A stretch of DNA of 64,000 nucleotides, from contig CACZZF010000001.1 in NCBI GenBank assembly GCA_902785575.1, positions 266,777 through 330,776 on the forward strand. The letters run 5' to 3'. The position numbers and the translations under genes were made by a program. Origin of the DNA: an uncultured Bacteroidia bacterium (GTDB lineage: Bacteria > Bacteroidota > Bacteroidia > Bacteroidales > UBA932). The notes under the pieces were generated by a model. That model had not been told where the DNA came from. It saw nothing but the letters and a program-made list of their open reading frames with translations, and did not search any database. Each line of letters opens with the position of its first letter. Position 1 is the stretch's first letter. Of the stretch, positions 1-7,031 are shown piece by piece.

Positions 1-144
1 GAGACGCATGTCCATCTCGGCCCTGAAGTTCTTCTCAGTCGTGTCCCTTTTATATAAAAAGGCGTAGGAAACCCTGATGTTCCGCTGCGCCATGAGGCTT
101 CCGCAGCAGAACATCAGAACACACAAAAGAGATTTCCAGCTCAT
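1..144 (-). CDS. Probable GLPGLI-family secreted protein, N-terminal part only
   Basis: An open frame starts at the ATG whose complement lies at 142-144 and runs off the left edge of the window, giving 48 residues. Residues 1-20 form a clear signal peptide: a basic start, a hydrophobic Cys/Leu-rich core and a probable cleavage just before or after the SLMAQ segment. The mature part begins RNIRVSYAFLYKRDTTEKNF, which resembles the first strand of GLPGLI proteins, a Bacteroidota family of secreted proteins of unknown function. It lies downstream of and on the same strand as the BlaI and BlaR1-like genes, a common arrangement for that family, so it is probably the third gene of that operon. The family call rests on one short N-terminus and on context; the signal peptide is secure. 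Confidence 0.5.
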   Translation of the reverse strand, partial: MSWKSLLCVLMFCCGSLMAQRNIRVSYAFLYKRDTTEKNFRAEMDMRL

Positions 145-220
145 ACTCTTATTAAAGTAACACATATAGGTGTTGGTGAAAATATGATATGAATATGCAT
201 TTCAGATGCCTCTGTTATAA

Positions 221-1423
221 TTAGAGTTTGACAGTAAGGGTGTAAACAACAGGGACAGCTACGCCATCCTTGTTGAAGCCTGGTGTCCATTTCGGGGATG
301 AGCTGACAACTCGAAGAGCTTCGTCATCAAGACTCTTGATGCCGGACCCCCGGAGCAACCTTACCCCTTTGACTTCACCTGCCACCGTAACAGTGAACTG
401 CATAACCACACTTCTCTGGGCTTTTTCCATGCTTTCGTCATCGGGACAGTTCAGGTTCTCGTTTACCCACTTTGAAAACGCATTGGCATCACCACCGCCA
501 AAAGTAGGGCTTACCTCGACCTGCTGGTATAGCTCAAATTCCTCCTCTCCATTGGCCGGATCATAGTCGGTCACTGTCCTGACCGTGGCCGCAAGTGAGA
601 GTCCCATAATGGGTATCACGAATAGCACTCTAAGGGCGCTCATCCTCTTTGACCTTTTCTTGAGCATCATTGAAATTCGATTTTTGAGTGTACCGGAGTT
701 GAAACTGTTCGCGACCGTGTACCCGCGGTCAGCGGCAGCTTTTCTGATAAGGAACATTTGGTATTGCGTGGCATCGATGCCATTTTTAAGGACAGCCTCA
801 TCGGCCTCATATTCATGCACTCCACGTAGGTCACTCCTCAGCATCCAGACCATTGGGTTGTACCATTGGAGGGCCGAAAAAAGGTCTACTATGAGGATGT
901 CTGGGGAATGCCTCATGGCGATGTGGGCTTTCTCGTGGGCCACTATTTCCGGGTTCCAGAACTCGTAGTCCTTCCTGGAAAGCACTATGTGGCGCATCCA
1001 GCTGAACGGAGCCACGTCCCGGTCGGTTATCACAAGGTCGATTCCTCCATCAATGGTCTTGTGTTCTCCTCCACGTATTATCCCTTTTATCTTGAATATG
1101 GACCAGAAGGTCTTGAATAACACGAAGACGAGTCCGACCGCATAGACCGCCGCAAGCAGCGAAATCCATACAGGCGAAGCGACCGGCCCGGCGGCTAAAG
1201 CCTCTCCTCCGGAAGAAACCGCATCAGAGACCACGCTGACATGTTCTGTTTTATGCACGGTGATTACGCACAGGGGAAGCAGCAGGGACACAACAGGAGT
1301 CAGGACCAGAACAATCCTGTTGAGCCTATGGAAGGTGTTCTTGGCAAGAAGCAGACGCCAGAAAGTGTAGAACACCGCCGTCAGGAGAGCTGCCTTGAAT
1401 GTGTATGTGAGGAATGCGGGCAT
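221..1423 (-). CDS. BlaR1/MecR1-like M56 membrane metallopeptidase with C-terminal TonB domain
   Basis: The protein has 400 residues. Two N-terminal membrane segments (about 8-26 and 37-56) and a third near 88-106 precede a cytoplasmic zinc protease with HEKAH at residues 163-167 and a downstream EADE motif. This is the M56 family, whose members sense cell-envelope stress and cleave a BlaI/MecI repressor. A further hydrophobic segment near residues 262-282 leads to a C-terminal domain (about 315-400) with the KWTPG-type signature of the TonB C-terminal fold. That domain replaces the penicillin-binding sensor of staphylococcal BlaR1, as is usual in Bacteroidota. The gene starts one base downstream of the BlaI-like gene, so the two are co-transcribed. 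The ligand is unknown, and nothing here ties it to beta-lactams. Confidence 0.88.
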   Translation of the reverse strand: MPAFLTYTFKAALLTAVFYTFWRLLLAKNTFHRLNRIVLVLTPVVSLLLPLCVITVHKTEHVSVVSDAVSSGGEALAAGPVASPVWISLLAAVYAVGLVFVLFKTFWSIFKIKGIIRGGEHKTIDGGIDLVITDRDVAPFSWMRHIVLSRKDYEFWNPEIVAHEKAHIAMRHSPDILIVDLFSALQWYNPMVWMLRSDLRGVHEYEADEAVLKNGIDATQYQMFLIRKAAADRGYTVANSFNSGTLKNRISMMLKKRSKRMSALRVLFVIPIMGLSLAATVRTVTDYDPANGEEEFELYQQVEVSPTFGGGDANAFSKWVNENLNCPDDESMEKAQRSVVMQFTVTVAGEVKGVRLLRGSGIKSLDDEALRVVSSSPKWTPGFNKDGVAVPVVYTLTVKL

Positions 1424-1424
1424 G

Positions 1425-1793
1425 TTATTCGGCTTTCTTTTCTTCGACCTGACGGATGAGTTCTTTGAGTTCGTCCACGGTAATCTTCTCGTCCCGCAAA
1501 AGGGTCGAGACCGCGCTCATGTACGAGTTGCCGAACCAACCGCTGATAAGACCTGTCAACGAACTTTCCTTGTAGCTTTCCTCTGTCACCAAGGGATAAT
1601 AACGGAAACTTCCCCCATAGGACTTGTCATGAGAGAGGAAGCCATCCTTTTCCAGCATCCTGACTTGGGTGGACACTGTGTTAAAGTGCGGTCGGGACTC
1701 AGGTAGCAACGGAATCAAGTCCTTCACGAACATCCCGCCGTTCTTCCAGAACAGCTTCATTATCATCTCCTCTTTTTTTGTCAACTTTCTCAT
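1425..1793 (-). CDS. BlaI/MecI-family transcriptional repressor
   Basis: The protein has 122 residues from the internal ATG at 1793 (MRKLTKKEEMIMKLFW). The frame is open 22 codons further upstream, but that extension matches nothing in the family and begins only one base short of the promoter's -33 element, so the shorter start is chosen. It has the winged-helix pattern of BlaI/MecI repressors, including the NTVSTQVRMLEKDGFL recognition-helix region, followed by a dimerisation tail rich in Lys/Glu. Family members repress their own operon until the partner M56 protease cleaves them. Here the partner is the next gene (start 1423), one base away. A full-consensus promoter lies 37-67 bases upstream. 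Confidence 0.9.
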   Translation of the reverse strand: MRKLTKKEEMIMKLFWKNGGMFVKDLIPLLPESRPHFNTVSTQVRMLEKDGFLSHDKSYGGSFRYYPLVTEESYKESSLTGLISGWFGNSYMSAVSTLLRDEKITVDELKELIRQVEEKKAE

Positions 1794-1829
1794 TCGGATT
1801 CTAATGTATTTAAGGTAAAGGTTGCATGG

Positions 1830-1860
1830 CAAAGGTAACGAAAAATTTTTTATGCACAAA
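1830..1860 (-). promoter_or_regulatory. Bacteroidota-type promoter of the blaI-blaR1 operon
   Basis: On the minus strand TTTG (1860-1857) is followed after exactly 19 bases by TACCTTTG (1837-1830), an exact match to the Bacteroidota consensus TTTG-N19-TAnnTTTG. Transcription would start near 1825, about 30 bases before the BlaI start codon. Confidence 0.8.
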
Positions 1861-2010
1861 CTATTTTTTTTAGTTTTTCAGAGGAAAAGGAGAATCGCCA
1901 ACGGGTCCTGGCGCCCGCCGATATTCCCGCGGCTCAAGACCTGTCAGATTGGACTCAATAAAACAGTTATTACAAATGTCATGTATGAGCGGCTGATTGC
2001 CAAAAAATAT

Positions 2011-2018
2011 TATATTTG
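2011..2018 (+). promoter_or_regulatory. -7 box upstream of the alarmone synthetase operon
   Basis: TATATTTG matches the -7 box TAnnTTTG and lies 32 bases before the ATG at 2051. No TTTG occurs at the expected -33 spacing, so the promoter may be weak or activator-dependent. It is the only evident promoter for the six genes up to 8537. Confidence 0.5.
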
Positions 2019-2050
2019 TAGAATGTAGATTAATAAAAGAGTATTCCGCC

Positions 2051-3115
2051 ATGGCGAAAGAGATACAGTTGGATCCTCATTGCGAGGCGATTCTTCAGGA
2101 ATACAGGGACAAATTGCCCTGGATGGAAGAGGTGGCCCGGAAAACCTACGACACGCTGAAGACCACTCTGGCAGCGGCAGGTCTTCTTGTCGCCGCCTTG
2201 GAGTATAGGGTCAAAAGTGAGGAATCCCTCGCTGGAAAACTTGAGTTGAAGGGCGGGAAATACAAGTCCCTCGCTGACATCACGGACATAATCGGCCTGA
2301 GAGTCATCACCTTCTACATCGATGATGTGGACAAGGTGGCATCCGCCGTGGAGAGGCTCTTTGAAATCGACTGGGATAATTCCGTGGACAAGCGCAAAGC
2401 CCATGAGATCGACAGTTTCGGCTATCTCTCGCTCCACTACATCTGCAAGATTCCCGACTCCGGATTCCGGATGGAGATCCAGATGAGGACAGTCCTCCAA
2501 CATGCCTGGGCCAACATGAACCATGACACCGGCTACAAGTCCGGAGTCGAGGTGCCGAAGAGATATCTCCGGAACCTGAGCCGCCTGGCCGGAATGCTTG
2601 AGCTTGTGGATGACGAGTTCAGCAAGATACGCGCTGAACTTACGGACTACAGGAGGCGTGTACGGGCGCTTGTGGCTTCCGGCAATCTCGACGACGTGCC
2701 ACTTGACGGAGACTCTTTCAGGAGTTTCCTCGACCTGGATCCTTTCGGCCAGTTGAACAAAAGGATAGCGTCTGTCAACCAAGCTGAGATACACAATGTT
2801 CCGCTCATGCCTTATCTGGCGGTATTCAAGGGCATCGGGTGCAAAACCCTTGGCGAAGTCGCCGATATAATCAAGGAATACTCCGAAGGGGCGTATCAGA
2901 TTGCGACTTACCAGATCGGACTGACAGACCTGGACATTTTGGCCTCTTCGATCGGTCCACAGGATCTTTGCATCGCTTATATCCTGAAGAACGGTGGCGG
3001 CAGCGCCGGAATCAAACTAATGTTCGACTCCTTGAACGGGCCTTCCGAAAGCAACGAGATGATGGCCAAACTTCTTCTCGAACAATCCAGTGACTTTCCT
3101 TTTATGAACCAATAA
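2051..3115 (+). CDS. Stand-alone (p)ppGpp synthetase (RelA/SpoT nucleotidyltransferase domain)
   Basis: The protein has 354 residues from the ATG at 2051; the frame is open 18 codons further upstream, but those codons overlap the -7 box. The N-terminal half is a RelA/SpoT synthetase domain. It has a basic RVKSEESLAGK segment, the ADITDIIGLRVITFY metal/nucleotide strand, FGYLSLHYIC (compare GYQSLHT of Rel) and EIQMRTVLQHAWA with a following NHDTGYKS. These match the pyrophosphate-transfer site, so it is probably active. There is no N-terminal HD hydrolase and no TGS or ACT domain, unlike full-length Rel. The C-terminal 150 residues or so are of unknown function. The HD hydrolase follows one base after the stop codon, so a two-domain enzyme appears to be split over two genes. 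Confidence 0.85.
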   Translation: MAKEIQLDPHCEAILQEYRDKLPWMEEVARKTYDTLKTTLAAAGLLVAALEYRVKSEESLAGKLELKGGKYKSLADITDIIGLRVITFYIDDVDKVASAVERLFEIDWDNSVDKRKAHEIDSFGYLSLHYICKIPDSGFRMEIQMRTVLQHAWANMNHDTGYKSGVEVPKRYLRNLSRLAGMLELVDDEFSKIRAELTDYRRRVRALVASGNLDDVPLDGDSFRSFLDLDPFGQLNKRIASVNQAEIHNVPLMPYLAVFKGIGCKTLGEVADIIKEYSEGAYQIATYQIGLTDLDILASSIGPQDLCIAYILKNGGGSAGIKLMFDSLNGPSESNEMMAKLLLEQSSDFPFMNQ

Positions 3116-3116
3116 T

Positions 3117-3695
3117 ATGGCGAACGAACCTCTTGACACACAATTACTTGACAAAGCGATAGAGTTTGCGGTCAAGGCCCACTCGGGAACCGCCCGACGC
3201 GGGAAGGGATTCCCGTACATCGTCCATCCGATGGAAGCGATGGAGATTGTCGCCACCATCACCTCCGACCAGGAACTTCTGGCGGCCGCCGCCCTACACG
3301 ACACGGTGGAGGACACGGATGTGGAAGTGGAGGATATAAGGAGTGAGTTTGGGGACAGGGTCGCCGAACTGGTGGCCGCGGAGAGCGAGAGCATAGCCGA
3401 AGGAATAAGTGAGGAAGATAGTTGGAAAGCCCGGAAACAGTTGGCTTTGAACCGATTGGTCTCTTCTTCATTAGATGTGAAAATAGTCGCTCTTGGCGAC
3501 AAATTGTCTAATATGCGGGCGATCGCCAGGGATTATGAGGTTATGGGTGATGACCTTTGGAGCATCTTCCACGCCAAGGATCCCGCCGATCACAAGTGGC
3601 GGTACCGGGGGCTGGTGGAAGCCTTCAAGGATCTCAGCCACACGAGCGCGTTTAAAGAATTCGAGTATCTGGTTGATAAAGTATTCGGGAAATGA
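3117..3695 (+). CDS. HD-domain (p)ppGpp hydrolase, small stand-alone type (Mesh1-like)
   Basis: The protein has 192 residues. It carries the hydrolase motifs of Rel/SpoT and of small alarmone hydrolases: RRGKGFPYIVHPMEA near residue 30, the metal-binding ALHDTVEDTD pair (HD plus ED) near 60, FGDRVAELV, and GDKLSNMR, which corresponds to the DRLHNMR motif. Family members remove pyrophosphate from the 3' position of ppGpp using manganese. Keeping both HD and ED motifs suggests activity. The gene begins one base after the synthetase stop and overlaps the next gene by four bases (ATGA), so translation is probably coupled along the operon. A different nucleotide substrate cannot be excluded. Confidence 0.85.
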   Translation: MANEPLDTQLLDKAIEFAVKAHSGTARRGKGFPYIVHPMEAMEIVATITSDQELLAAAALHDTVEDTDVEVEDIRSEFGDRVAELVAAESESIAEGISEEDSWKARKQLALNRLVSSSLDVKIVALGDKLSNMRAIARDYEVMGDDLWSIFHAKDPADHKWRYRGLVEAFKDLSHTSAFKEFEYLVDKVFGK

Positions 3696-4528
3696 CCATG
3701 GAAGCGATAAGAATATCCCTTGATGACTATGTCCTGGCAGGCGGCGGGGCCAATGGCGAAAGTTACGACCACAAGACCGACCCCTCCATAATGCTGAAGC
3801 TGTACTTCCCTGGAAAGATACAGCAGCCTCTGGACGAGATGATCCTCGCCCGGAAGGTTTATGACTTGGGCATACCGACTCCCGAGCCTGGAGACTATGT
3901 GGTCACTGAAGACGGACGTTACGGGATCAGGTTCCATCGCATCATGGACAAGAAATCCTACTCCAGGGCGACGGGTGATAACCCTCAGGAAGTGGCCAGA
4001 TATGCCGGAGAGTTCGCCCGGATGTGCCTCAAGTTGCATTCCACCAAGTTGGATGTCAACCGGTTCGAGAATGTGAAAGATCGCTATTACCGACTCCTGG
4101 AAGCCAATCCCTTTTTCACCTCAGCCGAGAAAGACAAGATCGGGAAATTCATCTCTGACACTCCGGATGAGGATACCGCCATCCATGGGGATCTCCAATA
4201 CAGCAACGCTATATTCGCTGGTGGTAAGAGCTACTTTATCGATCTTGGAGATTTCTGCTATGGGAACCACCTTTTCGATGTCGGCATGGTCTACCTGTGC
4301 TGCTATCTGAGCGGTGAAGACTTCATCAAGGAGACTTTCCATATGCCAAAATCTTTGGCGATGAGATTCTGGGATGAGTTCGTCCCGGTTTATTTCGGGA
4401 AGGGCCGTTCACCCAAGGACATAGAGGAGGAGATACGCCCCTATGCCGGTCTCAAGACACTAATTGTCGAGCGCGACACCGGAAGCCCGATGCCGGAGTT
4501 CCGCGCGGCGTTGAAATCAGTGCTATGA
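3692..4528 (+). CDS. APH/choline-kinase-fold phosphotransferase
   Basis: The protein has 278 residues. The kinase catalytic loop is IHGDLQYSNAIF, followed by the metal-binding FIDLGDF, as in aminoglycoside and choline phosphotransferases. The N-lobe has a Gly-rich segment (AGGGANGESY) and a lysine in MLKLY that fits the ATP-binding lysine. The start at 3692 overlaps the hydrolase stop; a second ATG at 3698 is equally possible. The stop overlaps the next start (ATGA at 4525). The substrate is unknown. Its place between alarmone enzymes and a partner-switching module suggests it phosphorylates a small molecule or protein in the same signalling pathway, but this is inference. A resistance role is unlikely from context. 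Confidence 0.75.
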   Translation: MTMEAIRISLDDYVLAGGGANGESYDHKTDPSIMLKLYFPGKIQQPLDEMILARKVYDLGIPTPEPGDYVVTEDGRYGIRFHRIMDKKSYSRATGDNPQEVARYAGEFARMCLKLHSTKLDVNRFENVKDRYYRLLEANPFFTSAEKDKIGKFISDTPDEDTAIHGDLQYSNAIFAGGKSYFIDLGDFCYGNHLFDVGMVYLCCYLSGEDFIKETFHMPKSLAMRFWDEFVPVYFGKGRSPKDIEEEIRPYAGLKTLIVERDTGSPMPEFRAALKSVL

Positions 4529-6744
4529 AAAAGGATCTCTCATTAAAAAAGACGGCTCTGCGAAGAGAGCTTTGGACCGGCATGCTTTTGCTGGTCGTCG
4601 CGGCTTTGACCCTTGAAGCCACATCCCTCATCCAGTACTATTTCGCCCAGAAAAGCATCACGGAGATAGCGTCCAAGCGCGCCGAGGATAACCTTGAGAA
4701 CGCCAAGGTGGATATTCTGAATATCCTCAACCAAGTGGAGACCGCCATCAACAATGACATCTGGATGGTCAGGGCTTGCATTCCGATAAGGGACACGATC
4801 TGGAAAGTCGCGGAGCATATTGTCAAGGAGAATCCGGCCATAGTAGGTTCAACTGTGGCTTTTGTCCCGGGTTATTATAAAGACAGACCCCTCTTTTCAC
4901 CATATTCCTTCAAAAACACCGAGACCGGAGAGATAACCCACAAGTCTCTGGCCTATGAGGAATATGACTACCCTACCAAGCAATGGTTCACCGAAGGATT
5001 GACACATGAGGACGGTTTCTGGTCGGAACCATACCTCGACGTTGGCGGCGGGGACATCATGATGACGACTTTCTCAATGCCGGTGAGGGACTATGAGGGG
5101 ACGATAGCGGCGGTGGTCACGGCCGATATATCTTTGGGTTGGCTCAAGAGCATTTTCGATGATGTCATCATATACCCAGAATCTTTCAGCATGTTGTTCA
5201 GCCGGGAAGGCAAGATAATGATCTCCCCTGTCGAGACTCTTGTCATGCACAATACGATTCAGGAAGTTTCGAAACAATTCAAGGACACAGCGGCCATGAA
5301 GGATTTCACTGAGGCCGTCCTGTCCGGCAAGAGCGGCAATCTGAAAGTTCACGGAGGTAAAAGCTTCAGCAACGTCTATTTCGCTCCTATCGAGAGGACA
5401 GGCTGGTCCATGTCAATCGTGATCCCGAACGACCAGATTATGGGGGATATCAGGAAGCATAACAGGATGGTCTGGCTTTTCCAGTTTGTCGGGTTACTCA
5501 TGCTGCTCCTTATCCTGCTAGCCGCCCATAGGAACCAAAAGAAATACAAGAAGTTATCTGAGAACGAAGAGAGAATGGAGCAGGATCTGGTAATCGCCAG
5601 GGAGATTCAGATGTCCATGATTCCCAAGACCTTCCCTCCTTTCCCGGAGCGAAAAGATATCGACCTTGCCGCCAAGATCGTCCCCGCGAAAGAAGTCGGT
5701 GGGGACCTGTATGACTATTTCATCAAAGACGAGCATTTGTATTTCTGCATCGGAGACGTGAGCGGGAAGGGCGTTCCAGCCTCCTTGGTAATGGCCATGA
5801 CCAGAAGCCTGTTCCGGGCGGTATCCGTTCATGAGAAGAGTCCCAGACATATCGTCAATGCCATGAACGAGTCATTGACCGACATGAATGAGCAAAACTT
5901 TTTCGTGACATTCTTCTGTGGAGTCCTGGATCTCTCCAACGGTCATTTGCGCTACTGCAACGCCGGCCACAACACTCCTATTATCCTTACCGACACGGTC
6001 AAGAAACTCCCCATAGTCTCTAATCTTCCTCTTGGGATCATACCGGATTTTGACTACCAGGAACAAGACACAAACATCATATACGACGACGCCATGTTCC
6101 TTTACACGGATGGTGTCACGGAAGCCGAGAACGTTGACCACAGATTGTACGGTGAGAAGAGGATGGAGGATATCCTTCATATCAGGAGATCTCCCCAGGA
6201 TCATCTGAAGGCGGTTTATGACTCAGTCGATGTGTTTGTCGGTGAAGCCCCGCAAAGTGACGACCTGACCATGCTGTTCATCCACTTCACCAACGAAGCC
6301 TTGAAGAACCCTTCACAATGGCGCCTTACCCTCCGCAACGACATCGGCCAGATTGACAGGCTGACTGAATTCATCGAAATGATCGCCCAAAAGATCAATC
6401 TTGATCCGGAGCTTGCCATGAGCATTAATCTCGCTTTGGAAGAAGCCGTGACTAATGTGATATCATATGCCTATCCTGAAGGCACAGAGGGAGAGATCAA
6501 GGTGGACGCTATCGTGCGCAAAGACTCCCTCAGGTTCACTATCTCCGACTTCGGCCAGGAGTTCGACCCTACAGCCACACCCGAAGTGGACACCTCTCTC
6601 GCGTTGGAAGATCGTCCCATCGGCGGGCTTGGCATCCATCTTGTTCGGAAGATCATGGACAGGGTGAGTTACAAGAGACAAGATGACATGAATATCCTAA
6701 CATTGACAAAGACAATAAGAGAAGACAATGGAAGTAATAATTGA
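4525..6744 (+). CDS. Membrane sensor PP2C (SpoIIE/RsbU) phosphatase fused to a HATPase anti-sigma kinase domain
   Basis: The protein has 739 residues. Membrane segments at about 18-40 and 316-335 flank a periplasmic CACHE-like sensor with a typical FWSEPYLD/GGGDIMMTT stretch at 165-182. A coiled-coil linker (340-365) leads to a SpoIIE/PP2C phosphatase at about 370-590: GGDLYD 392-397, DVSGKG 411-416, YTDG 527-530 and DD 579-580, which hold the metal-binding acidic residues. Residues 600-730 form an RsbW/SpoIIAB-like ATPase: N box EEAVTNVI 639-646, DFGQEFDP 675-682 and GGLGIHLV 700-707. Phosphatase and kinase for one STAS substrate therefore sit in one chain. The next gene, overlapping by 17 bases, encodes that STAS protein. 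The signal sensed is unknown. Confidence 0.88.
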   Translation: MKKDLSLKKTALRRELWTGMLLLVVAALTLEATSLIQYYFAQKSITEIASKRAEDNLENAKVDILNILNQVETAINNDIWMVRACIPIRDTIWKVAEHIVKENPAIVGSTVAFVPGYYKDRPLFSPYSFKNTETGEITHKSLAYEEYDYPTKQWFTEGLTHEDGFWSEPYLDVGGGDIMMTTFSMPVRDYEGTIAAVVTADISLGWLKSIFDDVIIYPESFSMLFSREGKIMISPVETLVMHNTIQEVSKQFKDTAAMKDFTEAVLSGKSGNLKVHGGKSFSNVYFAPIERTGWSMSIVIPNDQIMGDIRKHNRMVWLFQFVGLLMLLLILLAAHRNQKKYKKLSENEERMEQDLVIAREIQMSMIPKTFPPFPERKDIDLAAKIVPAKEVGGDLYDYFIKDEHLYFCIGDVSGKGVPASLVMAMTRSLFRAVSVHEKSPRHIVNAMNESLTDMNEQNFFVTFFCGVLDLSNGHLRYCNAGHNTPIILTDTVKKLPIVSNLPLGIIPDFDYQEQDTNIIYDDAMFLYTDGVTEAENVDHRLYGEKRMEDILHIRRSPQDHLKAVYDSVDVFVGEAPQSDDLTMLFIHFTNEALKNPSQWRLTLRNDIGQIDRLTEFIEMIAQKINLDPELAMSINLALEEAVTNVISYAYPEGTEGEIKVDAIVRKDSLRFTISDFGQEFDPTATPEVDTSLALEDRPIGGLGIHLVRKIMDRVSYKRQDDMNILTLTKTIREDNGSNN

Positions 6745-7030
6745 AAAGAACGAGGACATCACAACCGTGAAGTTCATAGGCCGCCTGGACACTCCCGCAT
6801 CCCAGGAAGTGGCCAAGACTCTGATGCCTTTAGAGAGAGATGCCAATGGCACCTTTATCCTTGATTGTGAGGAACTTGAATATATCTCCAGCTCCGGCTT
6901 GAGGATATTCCTTTCCCTCCGTAAGGCGGCAGCCGTCAAAGGAGGTAATGTGATCGTGCGAAACATCAACAACAGTATCAGGAACGTATTCTTGATGACA
7001 GGATTCCTGAATCTCTTCGAAATCGAGTGA
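6728..7030 (+). CDS. STAS-domain anti-sigma factor antagonist
   Basis: The protein has 100 residues and is a single STAS domain similar to SpoIIAA/RsbV. The phosphorylation loop is EYISSSGLRIF, with Ser55 or Ser56 as the likely phosphoacceptor just before Gly57. In this family the unphosphorylated protein captures the HATPase kinase and frees its target. Here kinase and phosphatase are fused in the gene immediately upstream, which it overlaps by 17 bases, so this is very probably their substrate. No sigma factor is encoded in the window, so the released partner is unknown. The antiporter gene starts one base after the stop. Confidence 0.88.
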   Translation: MEVIIEKNEDITTVKFIGRLDTPASQEVAKTLMPLERDANGTFILDCEELEYISSSGLRIFLSLRKAAAVKGGNVIVRNINNSIRNVFLMTGFLNLFEIE

Positions 7031-7031
7031 C

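Noticed and set aside
1870..2052. 60-codon minus-strand frame upstream of the blaI promoter
   Set aside because: It overlaps the promoter region of the alarmone operon, lacks any family feature and has no -7 box of its own. The segment 1861-2010 is otherwise unexplained.
2030..2794. 254-codon open frame on the minus strand inside the alarmone synthetase gene
   Set aside because: It is antisense to a gene with clear catalytic motifs, shows no family features, and reflects the codon bias of the opposite strand.
3692..4528. Aminoglycoside-resistance gene
   Set aside because: The catalytic loop is of the APH fold, but the gene is locked into a signalling operon and the fold covers many small-molecule kinases.
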